64,000 bases of DNA from Lysobacter antibioticus (GCF_001442535.1 NZ_CP013141.1:2001254-2065253), one strand, 5' to 3'. Counted from the first letter of the stretch, positions 28,027 to 37,859 are shown. Translations and numbers: made by a program. Notes: a model not told the origin generated them from the letters alone.

Positions 28027-28337
28027 GCGAAACCACGGCCGGGACCGGCCGGCCAGGCGGGGCGACGCGATCGCGCTCGCCGGGTCCGGACGGTTTGCGC
28101 TGGAGGAGCGGGGCGGTAAGGTGGGGCGGTGGCCGATCTCGGTGCTACCGTCGCGCCGGCCGCCCCGTTTCTCGTAAGGGGCGCCGGATTCGCGCCGTCC
28201 CACGGAGATGCCGCGGCGATGTCGCGGGGATGGGCGGGGCGGCGCTTGGGCGGGCCGCCAGCCTGTTTCTTTCCACTTCGCGCGATTCGGCTGTATATTC
28301 AACAACTAACAGTATCAACCTAAGGCAGCACATCACG
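28027..28337 (+). promoter_or_regulatory. ald-ftsK intergenic region with candidate ftsK promoter
   Basis: This 311-bp gap holds no gene. A plausible promoter is TTCCAC (28271-28276), a 17-bp spacer and TATATT (28294-28299), about 40 bp before the ftsK start. The -35 match is partial. Confidence 0.4.
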
Positions 28338-30701
28338 GTGGCGCAAGCTCCCACAGCCAGTCGCAAGAAGGCCAAGCCAACCGAAGCGGTGAAAACCCCG
28401 CCGTCGCCGAAGCGACAGCGCCTCATGCGCGACATCTCGCTGATCGTGATCGCGCCGCTGCTGCTGTATCTGCTGGCGAGCCTGGTGACGTTTTCGCCGG
28501 CCGATCCGGGTTGGTCGCATTCGGGCTCGATCACCGCGCCGCTGCACAACGTCGGCGGCCGCGTCGGTGCCTGGACCGCCGACGTGCTGCTCTACCTGTG
28601 CGGTTATGTCGCCTTCCTGCTGCCGATCATGCTCGGCGCGATCGCCTGGATCGCGCTGTTCGGCATGGATACCGACGGCGACGGCGAAGCCGACCTCGGC
28701 CCGGCGCTGCGCCTGATCGGCATCGTTGGTTTCCTGGTCTCGGCGACCGGCCTGCTGCAACTGCGTTTCGGCCCGGCCGAAGATTTCTCCGCCGGCAGCG
28801 GCGGCATCCTCGGCCAGTTGGTCGGGCGTTCGCTGTACTCCGGTTTCGGCCCGGTCGGCGGCAATCTGTTCCTGCTCGCGCTGCTGCTGATTTCGGTGAC
28901 CCTGGCCACCGGCATCTCCTGGTTCGCGGTCATGGACAAGCTCGGCCAGTGGACGATGGCCTTGGGCCCGAGCCTGAGCAAGCTGTTCCGCCGCGGCAGC
29001 CAGCAGGCGACCGAATGGCGCCAGGCCCAGGTCATGCGCGAAGAGCGCGAGGAAGTGCGCAAGGTCGACACCGAGCTGCGCTCCAAGCGCGAGAAGGTGC
29101 GGATCGAACCGCCGCCGGCACCGGTGGTGGAGAAGAGCGAACGCGCCAAGCGCGAAACCCAGATCCCGCTGTTCAACACCGGCGACGGCAGCGGCTTGCC
29201 GCCGCTGGCCCTGCTAGACGATCCCAAGCCGCAGCCCAAGGGCTACAGCGAAGAGACCCTGGAAACCCTGTCGCGGCAGATCGAGTTCAAGCTTAAGGAC
29301 TTCCGTATCGACGCTCAGGTCATGGGCGCGTACCCGGGCCCGGTCATCACCCGTTTCGAGGTGCAGCCGGCCCCCGGCGTCAAGGTCAGCCAGATCAGCT
29401 CGCTCGACAAGGACATCGCCCGCGGCCTGTCGGTCAAGTCGGTGCGCGTGGTCGACGTGATCCCCGGCAAGTCGGTGATCGGCCTGGAAACGCCGAACAC
29501 CAGCCGCGAGATGATCTACCTGTCCGAGCTGCTGCGTTCGAAGGAATACGACAAGTCCGGCAGCCCGCTGACCTTGGCCCTGGGCAAGGACATCGCCGGC
29601 CGCCCGACCGTGGCCGACCTGGCGCGCATGCCGCATCTGTTGGTCGCCGGCACCACCGGTTCGGGTAAGTCGGTCGCGGTCAACGCGATGGTGCTGAGCC
29701 TGCTCTACAAGGCCTCCGCGAAAGAACTGCGGATGCTGATGATCGACCCGAAGATGCTCGAACTCTCGGTCTACGAGGGCATCCCGCATCTGCTCGCGCC
29801 GGTCGTCACCGACATGAAGGAAGCCGCCAACGGCCTGCGCTGGTGCGTGGCCGAGATGGAGCGCCGCTACAAGCTGATGTCGATGGTCGGCGTGCGCAAC
29901 CTGGCCGGCTTCAACAAGAAGGTCCGCGACGCCGAGGAAGCGGGCCAGCCGATGATGGACCCGCTGTTCAAGCCCAACCCGGAGCTCGACGAAGCGCCGC
30001 GCCAGTTGGAAACCTTGCCCTTCATCGTCATCTTCATCGACGAATTCGCCGACATGATGATGATCGTCGGCAAGAAGGTCGAAGAGCTCATCGCCCGCCT
30101 GGCGCAGAAAGCGCGCGCCGCCGGCATCCACCTGATCCTCGCCACCCAGCGCCCGTCGGTCGACGTCATCACCGGCCTGATCAAGGCCAACATCCCGACC
30201 CGCATCGCCTTCCAGGTGTCGAGCAAGATCGACTCGCGCACGATCCTGGATCAGTCCGGCGCCGAGACCCTGCTCGGTCACGGCGACATGCTGTATCTGC
30301 CGCCCGGCACCGCGATGCCCGAGCGCGTGCACGGCGCCTTCGTCTCCGACGAGGAAGTGCACCGCGTGGTCGAACACCTCAAGCAGGTCGGCGGCCGCCC
30401 GGATTACATCGAGGGCGTGCTCGACGAAGTGCAGACGATGGGCGATGGCACCGTGGTCGGTGCGACCGGCCTGCCGGAAACCGCCAACGCCGGCGGCGAC
30501 GAATCCGATCCGCTCTACGACGAGGCCGTGCGCATCGTCACCGAGACCCGCCGCGCCTCGATCTCGGGCGTGCAACGCCGGCTCAAGATCGGCTACAACC
30601 GCGCCGCGCGCCTGATCGAGGCGATGGAAGCGGCCGGCATCGTCACCCCGCCCGAGCACAACGGCGACCGCAGCGTGCTGGCGCCGCCGCCGCCGAAGTA
30701 G
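28338..30701 (+). CDS. ftsK: DNA translocase FtsK
   Basis: FtsK pumps chromosomal DNA at the septum and helps dimer resolution. The 787-residue protein has four to five membrane segments in its first 200 residues (starting [18 protein letters not shown]), a linker, and a motor domain with Walker A GTTGSGKS and Walker [17 protein letters not shown]-terminal winged-helix gamma domain ([26 protein letters not shown]) recognises KOPS. The linker is short, giving a compact SpoIIIE-like length. The likely start is GTG at 28338 ([11 protein letters not shown]) just before the first membrane segment; the ribosome binding site is weak. Confidence 0.95.
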   Translation: MAQAPTASRKKAKPTEAVKTPPSPKRQRLMRDISLIVIAPLLLYLLASLVTFSPADPGWSHSGSITAPLHNVGGRVGAWTADVLLYLCGYVAFLLPIMLGAIAWIALFGMDTDGDGEADLGPALRLIGIVGFLVSATGLLQLRFGPAEDFSAGSGGILGQLVGRSLYSGFGPVGGNLFLLALLLISVTLATGISWFAVMDKLGQWTMALGPSLSKLFRRGSQQATEWRQAQVMREEREEVRKVDTELRSKREKVRIEPPPAPVVEKSERAKRETQIPLFNTGDGSGLPPLALLDDPKPQPKGYSEETLETLSRQIEFKLKDFRIDAQVMGAYPGPVITRFEVQPAPGVKVSQISSLDKDIARGLSVKSVRVVDVIPGKSVIGLETPNTSREMIYLSELLRSKEYDKSGSPLTLALGKDIAGRPTVADLARMPHLLVAGTTGSGKSVAVNAMVLSLLYKASAKELRMLMIDPKMLELSVYEGIPHLLAPVVTDMKEAANGLRWCVAEMERRYKLMSMVGVRNLAGFNKKVRDAEEAGQPMMDPLFKPNPELDEAPRQLETLPFIVIFIDEFADMMMIVGKKVEELIARLAQKARAAGIHLILATQRPSVDVITGLIKANIPTRIAFQVSSKIDSRTILDQSGAETLLGHGDMLYLPPGTAMPERVHGAFVSDEEVHRVVEHLKQVGGRPDYIEGVLDEVQTMGDGTVVGATGLPETANAGGDESDPLYDEAVRIVTETRRASISGVQRRLKIGYNRAARLIEAMEAAGIVTPPEHNGDRSVLAPPPPK

Positions 30702-30729
30702 GGCGCTTCGACCTCATGCGGGCTTGCGG

Positions 30730-30891
30730 ATGAATGGCGGATCCTTGCTGGCCCGTATGCGGACGTTCGTCGCCCGCCGGCCGGCGATGCTGTGGTGGCT
30801 GGCCGCGCTGCTGCTGGCGTTGGCGGTCGAGCCGGTGCTGCAGGCGGGCCTGATCGGCTTTATCGAAGGCCTCACGGAGGCGCCGCCTTAG
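30730..30891 (+). CDS. Possible small membrane protein
   Basis: A 53-codon frame starts at ATG 30730 and encodes a basic N-terminus (RMRTFVARRP) followed by a strongly hydrophobic stretch, MLWWLAALLLALAVEPVL. It would be a single-pass inner-membrane peptide. It lies 28 bp after ftsK and 89 bp before lolA, in the same direction. No good ribosome binding site is visible. It may be a true small protein or a chance frame. Confidence 0.45.
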   Translation: MNGGSLLARMRTFVARRPAMLWWLAALLLALAVEPVLQAGLIGFIEGLTEAPP

Positions 30892-30980
30892 CTGAACCGA
30901 TGAAGCGCCCGGCCAGCCCTGGCGCGTGCCCGTTCAGTTTTTTGTTGTCAGACTCTGCGCAAGCGTTCTGGAGTATTCCC

Positions 30981-31613
30981 ATGATTCGTACCGTCAAATT
31001 CGCCGCGGCCGGCGCGATCGCCGCCGTACTGTTCTCGGCCAGCGCCTTCGCCGGCGCGCGCGACGACCTGGGCGCCTTCACCCGCGGCCTCAAGGGCCTC
31101 GACGGCCAGTTCGCCCAGCAGGTCTACGACGCCAACGGCAAGCTCAAGGAAACCTCGCAGGGCCAGGTGGCGCTGTCGGCGCCGCGCCTGTTCCGTTGGG
31201 AATACGTCAAGCCGTACCCGCAGTTGATCGTCGCCGACGGCAAGAAGGTCTGGGTCTTTGAACCCGACCTCAAGCAGGTCACGGTGCGTCCGCAGGGCGC
31301 CGAGGAACAGAACAGCCCGCTCGCCGCGCTGATCGACCCGACCCGTCTGGATGCGATGTTCGTGGTCAAGGACAACGGCAGCAACGGCGGCCTCAACTGG
31401 CTGTCGCTGCAACCCAAGACCGAGAACGACGCCAGCTTCCGCAGCGCCAAGCTCGGCTTCAACGCCAGCGGCCTGGCGAAGATGGAAATCGTCGACGCGC
31501 TGGGCCAGAAGACCGAGATCAGCTTCAGCGGCTGGAAGCGTAACCCGAGCTTCCCGGCGACCACGTTCAAGTACGCGCCGGCCAAGGGCGTGGACGTGAT
31601 CGGCGAAGGCTGA
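30981..31613 (+). CDS. lolA: Outer-membrane lipoprotein carrier protein LolA
   Basis: LolA carries lipoproteins through the periplasm from LolCDE to LolB. The 210-residue protein has a signal peptide (MIRTVKFAAAGAIAAVLFSASAFA) and the LolA core FAQQVYDANGKLKETSQGQV, PRLFRWEY and DGKKVWVFEPDLKQVTVRP. GGAG lies about eight bases before the ATG. ftsK-lolA is the standard order; rarA normally follows but is displaced here by about 3 kb. Confidence 0.96.
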   Translation: MIRTVKFAAAGAIAAVLFSASAFAGARDDLGAFTRGLKGLDGQFAQQVYDANGKLKETSQGQVALSAPRLFRWEYVKPYPQLIVADGKKVWVFEPDLKQVTVRPQGAEEQNSPLAALIDPTRLDAMFVVKDNGSNGGLNWLSLQPKTENDASFRSAKLGFNASGLAKMEIVDALGQKTEISFSGWKRNPSFPATTFKYAPAKGVDVIGEG

Positions 31614-31651
31614 GCGACATTCCGCGGCACGGCCGCGACGCGCAAGGATCG

Positions 31652-31684
31652 AAACGCGAGCCCCGACGGGCTCGCGTTTTTCGT
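31652..31684 (+). terminator. Rho-independent terminator after lolA
   Basis: A perfect 12-bp stem, AAACGCGAGCCC / GGGCTCGCGTTT, has loop CGAC and is followed by TTCGTTT. It cleanly ends the ftsK-lolA unit. Confidence 0.9.
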
Positions 31685-31706
31685 TTGTGCGCAGCTTTGC
31701 GGGCGC

Positions 31707-31794
31707 CGATGTCGCGAAGAGTGACATCGATCAACTGCGTTTGCGTCGCGGGCTCGTGTTTGTGAGTCGCGTCGCAGCGCATCGTCGCGATGCG
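31707..31794. promoter_or_regulatory. Two inverted repeats in the lolA to secreted-protein gap
   Basis: The 387-bp region 31614-32000 holds no gene beyond the lolA terminator. It contains CGATGTC-N9-GACATCG (31707-31713 and 31723-31729), a perfect operator-like dyad, and CGCATCG-tcg-CGATGCG (31778-31794), a short hairpin. Either could be a regulator site for the secreted-protein gene at 32001. No binding protein can be named. Confidence 0.4.
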
Positions 31795-32000
31795 TCGCGT
31801 TATTCGTCGGCTCGGTCCGCAGCCGTGCCGCGTTGCATGCTGCGCGGCGTCACAGCACGAACCAAGGCGCTGCATGCCCCGGCGCGATCGCGGTGGCATG
31901 CTCGCCGCGCTTCGCCCGGACCGAGGCGAGGCCGGCGCAGGAGCGAAGCTGGCCGCATGCGCGCGTTTCCCCGCCAGCGACCCGACTGGAGTACGACCGC

Positions 32001-32993
32001 ATGAAGCGTCTATCGTTATTGATCGCCTTGTTGCTGCCGACGATGGCGGCCGCCCAGGACCAGACCTTGGAGAAGGACAACGGCATCATCCGCATCCGGC
32101 TCAACGAAAAAGTTGCGCCGTTCCAGGAGCGCTCGCCGATGATCACCGGCCTGTGGATCGCCGGCCGCCTGGCCGTGCCGCACGACAACGTCGGCGCCGA
32201 CTTCCAGATGACCACGCGCAGCAGGGAGGGCAACGAGTACAACCCCACCCAGGGCGGCGACTGCAACGGCCATGCCTCGCTGCTGACCGGTTCGATCCCG
32301 AACTGGAGCGGCGCCCAGCTCGGCACCCCGGCCAGCCACGGCATCCTGCTCGGCATCGATCCGTTGCTGTACGACGAGCCGGGCCTCTCCGGCAGCTGCC
32401 GGGGCCGTCCGGCGCAGGTCGCGCCCTACGACATGGCCTTCGGCGTCACCCTCGGCGACGGCTTCGCCATGCCGCGCGAAGCCATGATGCTGGACATGTC
32501 GATCCGCAAGGACTTCTCCGGTGCGCAGAATCCGGTCAAGGCATTGTCGGAACTGCCGGTCGCCTTCGTCGACGCCAATTTCCTGCGTTACGCCTATTAC
32601 AGCCTCAACGGTTCGCAGTTCCAGCGCTTCCAGGCGTCGTCGGCCCTCAGCCACGACATCAGGCAATGGCCGTGGAACGAGAACTTCTTCCAGAGCGCGC
32701 ACGCCATCGCGCTGTGCGATCGCCCCGACATGGTCGAGCAGCCGAACCAGGGCACCTGCATGGCGTTCTATTCGCACGAGCCGACGCTCGTCTACGCCAG
32801 TCGCCGCCAGGGCGCGCCTTACGAACTCGGGCTGATGGCGATGCTCGGCGACGACGATTTCTCGACCGAGATCGTCGGCACCGAGTGGCATACCGCGCGC
32901 CGGCTGGTGGCGGTGGGGCACCTGACCTCGGTGGCGGCGGTCATCGCGCACGCCGAGCAGCACGTCCCGGCCTCGTCGTGGGCACAGTGGTAA
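32001..32993 (+). CDS. Secreted protein of unknown function
   Basis: This 330-residue protein has a clear signal peptide, MKRLSLLIALLLPTMAAAQ. The mature part has scattered cysteines (GGDCNGHAS, SGSCRGRP, IALCDRPD, GTCMAFYS) that could form disulfides, and aromatic-rich segments such as LRYAYYSLNGSQFQRFQA. I do not recognise a domain. GGAG precedes the chosen ATG. It begins the three-gene block that interrupts the usual lolA-rarA order and has its own terminator. Confidence 0.75.
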   Translation: MKRLSLLIALLLPTMAAAQDQTLEKDNGIIRIRLNEKVAPFQERSPMITGLWIAGRLAVPHDNVGADFQMTTRSREGNEYNPTQGGDCNGHASLLTGSIPNWSGAQLGTPASHGILLGIDPLLYDEPGLSGSCRGRPAQVAPYDMAFGVTLGDGFAMPREAMMLDMSIRKDFSGAQNPVKALSELPVAFVDANFLRYAYYSLNGSQFQRFQASSALSHDIRQWPWNENFFQSAHAIALCDRPDMVEQPNQGTCMAFYSHEPTLVYASRRQGAPYELGLMAMLGDDDFSTEIVGTEWHTARRLVAVGHLTSVAAVIAHAEQHVPASSWAQW

Positions 32994-33057
32994 GCGCCCG
33001 GGCGGGTTGATGCGATCCCGCTGCGGATCGTCCCGGTGGCCGCGGTCGGCGGCCGCC

Positions 33058-33085
33058 AACGCGAGCCCGGCGGACTCGCGTTTTT
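33058..33085 (+). terminator. Terminator after the secreted-protein gene
   Basis: AACGCGAG pairs with CTCGCGTT around a 9-nt loop and is followed by a T-tract (33081-33085). Confidence 0.75.
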
Positions 33086-33160
33086 GTTCGCCGCGGCGGC
33101 CGGAGCGGGTGAGCAGGGCGCGAGCTTCGCCGAGTCGTGTCGCGCTCGGCAGTAGCGCAG

Positions 33161-33637
33161 TTACAGCGGCTTTTCGTAACGGATCGTGGTCAGGCCGCTG
33201 TTCCATTCCTCGTCGGGATAACGCGCCGTTTCGCGATAGCCCAAGGCCAGGTACAAGGCCTGACTGCCGGTATTGAAGGTGTCGGTTTCCAGGCTTGCGG
33301 TCGCGACGCCGTCTTCGCGCATCGCCGTTTCCAGCGTCGCCATCAGCTGTGTGGCCACGCCGTGCCGTCGCGCCGAGGCGGTCACGTGCACAGCCCCGAC
33401 GAAACCGCCATCGCGGTGGGCGAAGCCGGCCACGCGACCATCGAGCTCGGCGATCACGAAGCGGCCCAGGTGCGCATCGACGAAGCGTTCGGTGCCGCCG
33501 CCGTTGCGATAAGCGGCGATCGCCTCGGCGCTGAGTTGCGGGCGCCAGGTGTCGACGAAGGTTTCCTCGAGCAGGGCCAGCACGGCGGCGCGGTCGTCTG
33601 CGCGTGCCGGGCGGATGCGAAGCGGGGTTTGGGTCAT
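33161..33637 (-). CDS. GNAT-family N-acetyltransferase
   Basis: This 158-residue protein is a single GNAT domain. It starts MTQTPLRIRPARADDRAAVLALLEE, and the acetyl-CoA loop is seen as VTASARRHGVATQLMATLE (motif R-x-x-G-x-A). The C-terminal part, NTGSQALYLALGYRETARY, is the usual motif B. The acceptor may be a small molecule or a protein N-terminus; this cannot be read from sequence. It is on the opposite strand to lolA and rarA, in the inserted block. Confidence 0.88.
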   Translation of the reverse strand: MTQTPLRIRPARADDRAAVLALLEETFVDTWRPQLSAEAIAAYRNGGGTERFVDAHLGRFVIAELDGRVAGFAHRDGGFVGAVHVTASARRHGVATQLMATLETAMREDGVATASLETDTFNTGSQALYLALGYRETARYPDEEWNSGLTTIRYEKPL

Positions 33638-33760
33638 TGACGTGTCGCGGCGCTGCCTGGCAGCGCCGGATTTCCGATGCCGATGGGCCGATCATTGTGC
33701 TGCGGCCATGCATCGACAGGAATCGCGCTGTCGGTCCTTAACGCGATGTTTCGTACGGCC

Positions 33761-34297
33761 TCAGCCCGCGGCCGGCGCCTGCTCCGGGAACCACTCCGCG
33801 CGCGCCAGCCAGCCGGCCAGGAAGCGCTGCAGTACCGGATGCGCGGCGGCCAGATTGCGGTAATAGTCGATGCGGCCCTGGCGATAGTGCGGGTACAGCG
33901 CGGCCTGATCGGCGGCCTGCAGTGCCGCGGCCGTGTCCGGGCCGAAACGGCCGTCGGCCACCACTGGTGGGCCGAGCAGGGTCTGCACCAGCAGCACCGC
34001 ATGGAAGCCGGCGTTGACCTGGAAATCGAACAGGTCCTCGGCCAGGCACTGCAGGCCGATCGCGTCGCATTGGAGCGGGTCCCAGTACAGGGTCTTGTAG
34101 AGGATCGCCGCCTGGCCGTTGCTCAGCGCCTTGAGGTTGTCGAGAGTGGGCGCGATGCCGAGCAAGGCCTGCGCATGCGCCTGGAAGGTCGCCAGGGTGA
34201 TGCCCTTGTTGGTCGCGCCGCCCGGGTCGGCCGGGTCGTCGACGTAGCCGCCCTCGAACTTCAGCAGTTGCGGGAAAAACGCGTTGAAATCCGCCAT
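33761..34297 (-). CDS. Putative N-acetylmuramidase, glycoside hydrolase 108 type
   Basis: This 178-residue protein carries the GH108 signature, FEGGYVDDPADPGGATNKGIT, with the likely catalytic glutamate at E15. A C-terminal peptidoglycan-binding-like region follows (LLGPPVVADGRFGPDTAAALQ and YYRNLAAAHPVLQRFLAGWLARA). The family includes phage endolysins and secreted lysozymes. No signal peptide is present, so export would need a holin, a secretion system or cell lysis. No other phage gene lies nearby. In a predatory lysobacter it might serve in lysis of other bacteria, which is inference. Confidence 0.82.
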   Translation of the reverse strand: MADFNAFFPQLLKFEGGYVDDPADPGGATNKGITLATFQAHAQALLGIAPTLDNLKALSNGQAAILYKTLYWDPLQCDAIGLQCLAEDLFDFQVNAGFHAVLLVQTLLGPPVVADGRFGPDTAAALQAADQAALYPHYRQGRIDYYRNLAAAHPVLQRFLAGWLARAEWFPEQAPAAG

Positions 34298-34533
34298 CGC
34301 GATGCTCGCTGTATAGGTGGATGGAGTTCCGGCGTACCGGGTACGTGAACAAGAACGTCGCCGGGGCGGGGCTGTGAGCGGGCCTGCGTGCGCAGACCCG
34401 GTCGCGGATCCTACTCACTCGCCGGCGTGCTTGCCGCTACGCTCGATTTCCGGCCCGCACGCGGTTTGCGTTATCCCGCTGGATCAAGGGCTTGCGCCCA
34501 GGCGCGGCTCGCCGCCGGCGCGATCTTGCTATC

Positions 34534-35955
34534 GTGTCGGACCGCCCGACACCGGAACCCGTTCGCCCCGTGGCCCGCCGCAACGCCTCTTCCTCCGCTA
34601 ACGATCGCGACCTGTTGAGCGTGGATCGCGACGGCCTGCGCCCGCTCGCCGAACGCATGCGTCCGCGCGCGCTCGACGAAATGGTCGGCCAGCGCCGTCT
34701 GCTCGCGCCGGGTTCGGCGCTGCGCCGCGCGGTCGAGTCCGGACGCGTGCATTCGATGATCCTGTGGGGGCCGCCGGGCTGCGGCAAGACCACCTTGGCG
34801 CTGCTGCTGGCGCGCTATGCCGATGCCGAGTTCAAGGCGATCTCGGCGGTGCTGTCGGGCCTGCCGGAAGTGCGCCAGGTGCTGGCCGAGGCCGCCCACC
34901 GTTTCGCCGACGGCCGCCGCACCGTGCTGTTCGTCGACGAGGTGCACCGCTTCAACAAGAACCAGCAGGACGCGTTCCTGCCGCACATCGAGCGCGGCAC
35001 CATCCTGTTCGTCGGCGCCACCACCGAAAACCCCTCGTTCGAGCTCAACTCGGCCTTGCTGTCGCGCTGCCGCGTGCACGTGATGGAATCGGTCTCGCCG
35101 GAGGACATCCGCCAGACCCTGCGCCGTGCGCTCGAGGACGAGGAACGCGGCCTGGGCGGGCAGTCGATCCAGGTCGGCGACGAACTGCTGCTGCAGATCG
35201 CCACCGCCGCCGACGGCGACGTGCGCCGCGCCCTGACCCTGCTGGAGATCGCCGCCGAGCTGTCGCAGGACGAAGACGGCCTGATCACCGAGGCCACCCT
35301 GGCCCAGGTGCTGGCCGACCGCACGCGCCGCTTCGACAAGGGCGGCGACCAGTTCTACGACCAGATCTCGGCGTTGCACAAGTCCGTGCGCAGCTCCAAC
35401 CCGGATGCGGCGCTGTACTGGTTCGCGCGCATGCTCGACGGCGGCTGCGACCCGCATTACCTGGCGCGCCGGATCGTGCGCATGGCGGTCGAGGACATCG
35501 GCCTGGCCGATCCGCGCGCCCAGCAGATGGCGGTCGATGCCTGGGACACCTACGACCGGCTCGGCAGCCCGGAAGGCGATCTGGCCCTGGCCCAGGTGGT
35601 GATCTACCTGGCGAGCACGGCCAAATCGAACGCGGCCTATGCGGCCTTCAACGCGGCCAAGAGCGACGTCGGCCAGTACGGCACCCAGGACGTGCCGATG
35701 CACCTGCGCAATGCGCCGACCAAGCTGATGGAACGCCTGGGCTACGCCAAGGGCTATCAGTACGACCACGACGCGGCCGGCGGCATCGCCCTCGACCAGA
35801 CCGGCTTTCCCGAGGCGATGGGCGAGCGGGTGTATTACGAGCCGGTCGCGCGCGGCCTGGAGATCAAGCTCGGCGAGAAACTCGCGCGTCTGCGCGCGCT
35901 GCGTTCGCAGGCGCGCGGCGAGGGCGACGGGCAGGGCGAAGGCGAGGGCGGCTGA
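34534..35955 (+). CDS. rarA: Replication-associated recombination protein A (RarA/MgsA)
   Basis: RarA is a AAA+ ATPase that acts at stalled replication forks. The conserved core begins RPLAERMRPRALDEMVGQ and holds Walker A GPPGCGKTT, Walker B LFVDEVHRFNK, and sensor GATTENPSFELNSALLSRC. The C-terminal tetramerisation region is present. The start is uncertain: GTG at 34534 gives 473 residues, and GTG at 34570 (MARRNASSS) is an alternative; neither has a good ribosome binding site. crcB follows after 77 bp. Confidence 0.93.
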   Translation: MSDRPTPEPVRPVARRNASSSANDRDLLSVDRDGLRPLAERMRPRALDEMVGQRRLLAPGSALRRAVESGRVHSMILWGPPGCGKTTLALLLARYADAEFKAISAVLSGLPEVRQVLAEAAHRFADGRRTVLFVDEVHRFNKNQQDAFLPHIERGTILFVGATTENPSFELNSALLSRCRVHVMESVSPEDIRQTLRRALEDEERGLGGQSIQVGDELLLQIATAADGDVRRALTLLEIAAELSQDEDGLITEATLAQVLADRTRRFDKGGDQFYDQISALHKSVRSSNPDAALYWFARMLDGGCDPHYLARRIVRMAVEDIGLADPRAQQMAVDAWDTYDRLGSPEGDLALAQVVIYLASTAKSNAAYAAFNAAKSDVGQYGTQDVPMHLRNAPTKLMERLGYAKGYQYDHDAAGGIALDQTGFPEAMGERVYYEPVARGLEIKLGEKLARLRALRSQARGEGDGQGEGEGG

Positions 35956-36032
35956 CCGGCGAGGGCATACTCGGACGCGGCGGATCAGGCCGGCAGCGGT
36001 GACGGGCACGGACAACAGGGAGATCGCACACG

Positions 36033-36419
36033 GTGTTGGCTTCGTTCTTTGCAATCGGCCTCGGCGCCGCGATCGGCGCCTGGGCGCGCTGGGGCCTGGG
36101 CCTGTGGCTCAATCCGAGCCATGCCAGCCTGCCGCTGGGCACCCTGGCGGCGAACCTGATCGGCGGCTACGGCATCGGCCTGGCCGTGGCCTGGTTTTCG
36201 CAACACCCCGCGATCGCGCCGGAGTGGCGCTTGTTCGTCATCACCGGCCTGCTCGGCGGGCTGACCACCTTCTCGACCTTCTCGGCCGAAGTCGTGCACT
36301 TGCTGGGGCGCCAGCAATTCGGCTGGGCCTTCGGCGTGGCCGCGCTGCATATGTTGGGCTCGTTCGCGATGACCGCGGCCGGCATCGCCAGCGTGCAGGC
36401 TTGGGGGCGCGCTGGCTGA
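36033..36419 (+). CDS. crcB: Fluoride-specific ion channel CrcB
   Basis: CrcB (Fluc) exports fluoride as a dual-topology dimer. The 128-residue protein has four membrane segments and the signatures [27 protein letters not shown] and [14 protein letters not shown]. The start is GTG at 36033. No fluoride riboswitch is recognisable in the 77 bp between rarA and crcB. Confidence 0.95.
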   Translation: MLASFFAIGLGAAIGAWARWGLGLWLNPSHASLPLGTLAANLIGGYGIGLAVAWFSQHPAIAPEWRLFVITGLLGGLTTFSTFSAEVVHLLGRQQFGWAFGVAALHMLGSFAMTAAGIASVQAWGRAG

Positions 36420-36462
36420 GTCGTGCTGGCCGAGCCGCGCCGGCGGAGCGGCGGCCCGCCAT

Positions 36463-36813
36463 TCACTCGATGGGCGGCGGGACCGGACGACGCGACATGC
36501 GCAGCACATCGTCGCTCGGTGCGGACACCTTGTTGGCCAGGACCTGCTGCAGGGATTCGACCTCGGCCCAGACCATGTGCTGCAGCGCCTGCAACAAGGT
36601 CATGCCGGCATTCGACAGGATCAGGCGGCCGTCGTGGCTCAGAGCCAGCCCATCCTCGATCAATGCATGTTTCATGTGGCTGGTTTCCGGTTGCACCCCG
36701 CGTTGCAACCCAACTAGAACGCTCAACAGAGCGTGTTCGCGCAATGACACCTTGAACAAAGCACTTCCCCTCTCTGCACCCGGCACGTATGGCTTGTATG
36801 TGCCGGCGATCAC
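36463..36813 (-). CDS. Hypothetical protein, possible transcriptional or regulatory factor
   Basis: A 116-codon frame is read from GTG at 36813; earlier starts are not supported. It encodes a mostly helical protein with FKVSLREHALLSVLVGLQRGV, then MKHALIEDGLALSHDGRLILSNAGMTLLQALQHMVW. Its first half is richer in A and T at third positions than its neighbours, which may mean recent acquisition. No good ribosome binding site is seen, and the start could be at an internal ATG. No family recognised. Confidence 0.5.
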   Translation of the reverse strand: MIAGTYKPYVPGAERGSALFKVSLREHALLSVLVGLQRGVQPETSHMKHALIEDGLALSHDGRLILSNAGMTLLQALQHMVWAEVESLQQVLANKVSAPSDDVLRMSRRPVPPPIE

Positions 36814-37012
36814 GATATGGGATCGGACGTGATGACAGCTTTGACAGGCACCGGTGCACCCGAAAGTTGTCTTTACCGAGGACCGGGCGGGGGCCGCCCG
36901 GTGTCGCGGCGGCATTGGCGCACGTGCCCGGCCCCGTTGTAACTGTCCTGGCGATGCGGCATCGTCGCCGCACCCGCCGGGTCGGCGGGCACACCACAGA
37001 TTCGGGACTTCC

Positions 37013-37747
37013 ATGCTGATCTACGACAAAGTCGTGCCGCTGAACCGGCACACCCATCGCCGCCTGCGCCTGCGTTCGTCCTCGCACAACGCCCGCTTCG
37101 CCGCCGGGCTCAACTCCGTGCCGTTGACCACGGTCGAGTTCCTGCAGGCCGCCTGCGAGTACGCGATCGTGTTTGCCAAGCTCGAGAGCGGCGACTACCT
37201 GCCGGCGATCATGGTCGGCCTGCGCAACGAAGAGAACCTCTACGTCGGCGAAGACGCGCGCTGGAAGCGCGGCTACGTGCCGGCGTTCCTGCGCCAGTAC
37301 CCCTTCATCCTCACCGAAGACCGCGCCAACAACACGATGACGGTGTGCATCGACATGGGCTACGACGGCCTGTCGGAAGAAGAGGGCGAGCCGTTGTTCC
37401 AGGAAAACGGCGAGGACACCGAGAGCCTGGCGCGGGCGATGGGCTTCATGTCGAGCTACCACGACGAGTTCAGGCGCACCGCCGCGTTCACCGCCAAGCT
37501 CAAGGAACTCGACTTGCTGGAGCAGCGGGTGATCCGTTTCGGCGCCGAGGGCGAGCCGCAGCGTGAACTCGGCGGCGTCTACGTCGTATCGGAAGAGCGT
37601 CTGCTCAAGCTCGACGACAAGCTCATCCCGGATCTGCTGCGTTCCGGCGCGCTCGGCTTGATCTACACCCACCTGACCTCGATGCAGAACCTCGACCGGC
37701 TCTCGGCCTTGGCGCAGGAAGCGCAGAGCAAGACGGCGACGAACTGA
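37013..37747 (+). CDS. SapC family protein
   Basis: This 244-residue protein matches the SapC (PF07277) family: it starts MLIYDKVVPLNRHTHRRLRL and shows VPLTTVEFLQAACEYAIVFAK and RGYVPAFLRQYPFIL, with the C-terminal FTAKLKELDLLEQ. The family name comes from a gene beside a Campylobacter S-layer protein; the biochemical role is not known. The ATG at 37013 gives the family start. It stands alone between a low-GC hypothetical gene and a repeat region. Confidence 0.88.
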   Translation: MLIYDKVVPLNRHTHRRLRLRSSSHNARFAAGLNSVPLTTVEFLQAACEYAIVFAKLESGDYLPAIMVGLRNEENLYVGEDARWKRGYVPAFLRQYPFILTEDRANNTMTVCIDMGYDGLSEEEGEPLFQENGEDTESLARAMGFMSSYHDEFRRTAAFTAKLKELDLLEQRVIRFGAEGEPQRELGGVYVVSEERLLKLDDKLIPDLLRSGALGLIYTHLTSMQNLDRLSALAQEAQSKTATN

Positions 37748-37859
37748 GTTGCGCTTGGTTTTATCGCCGCGCCGCTGTTTTTTGTGCCTCACTGGCAGCG
37801 AAGTTTCTCGCTGCGGCGCGCATTGATGAGCGCTGGCTCTCGGCATTGCTGTACGCCGC

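Noticed and set aside
33761..34297. Prophage remnant
   Set aside because: One GH108-like gene is the only phage-type feature; there is no integrase, capsid, tail or attachment site.
35956..36032. Fluoride riboswitch before crcB
   Set aside because: The 77 bp lack the conserved crcB-motif sequences that I could recognise.
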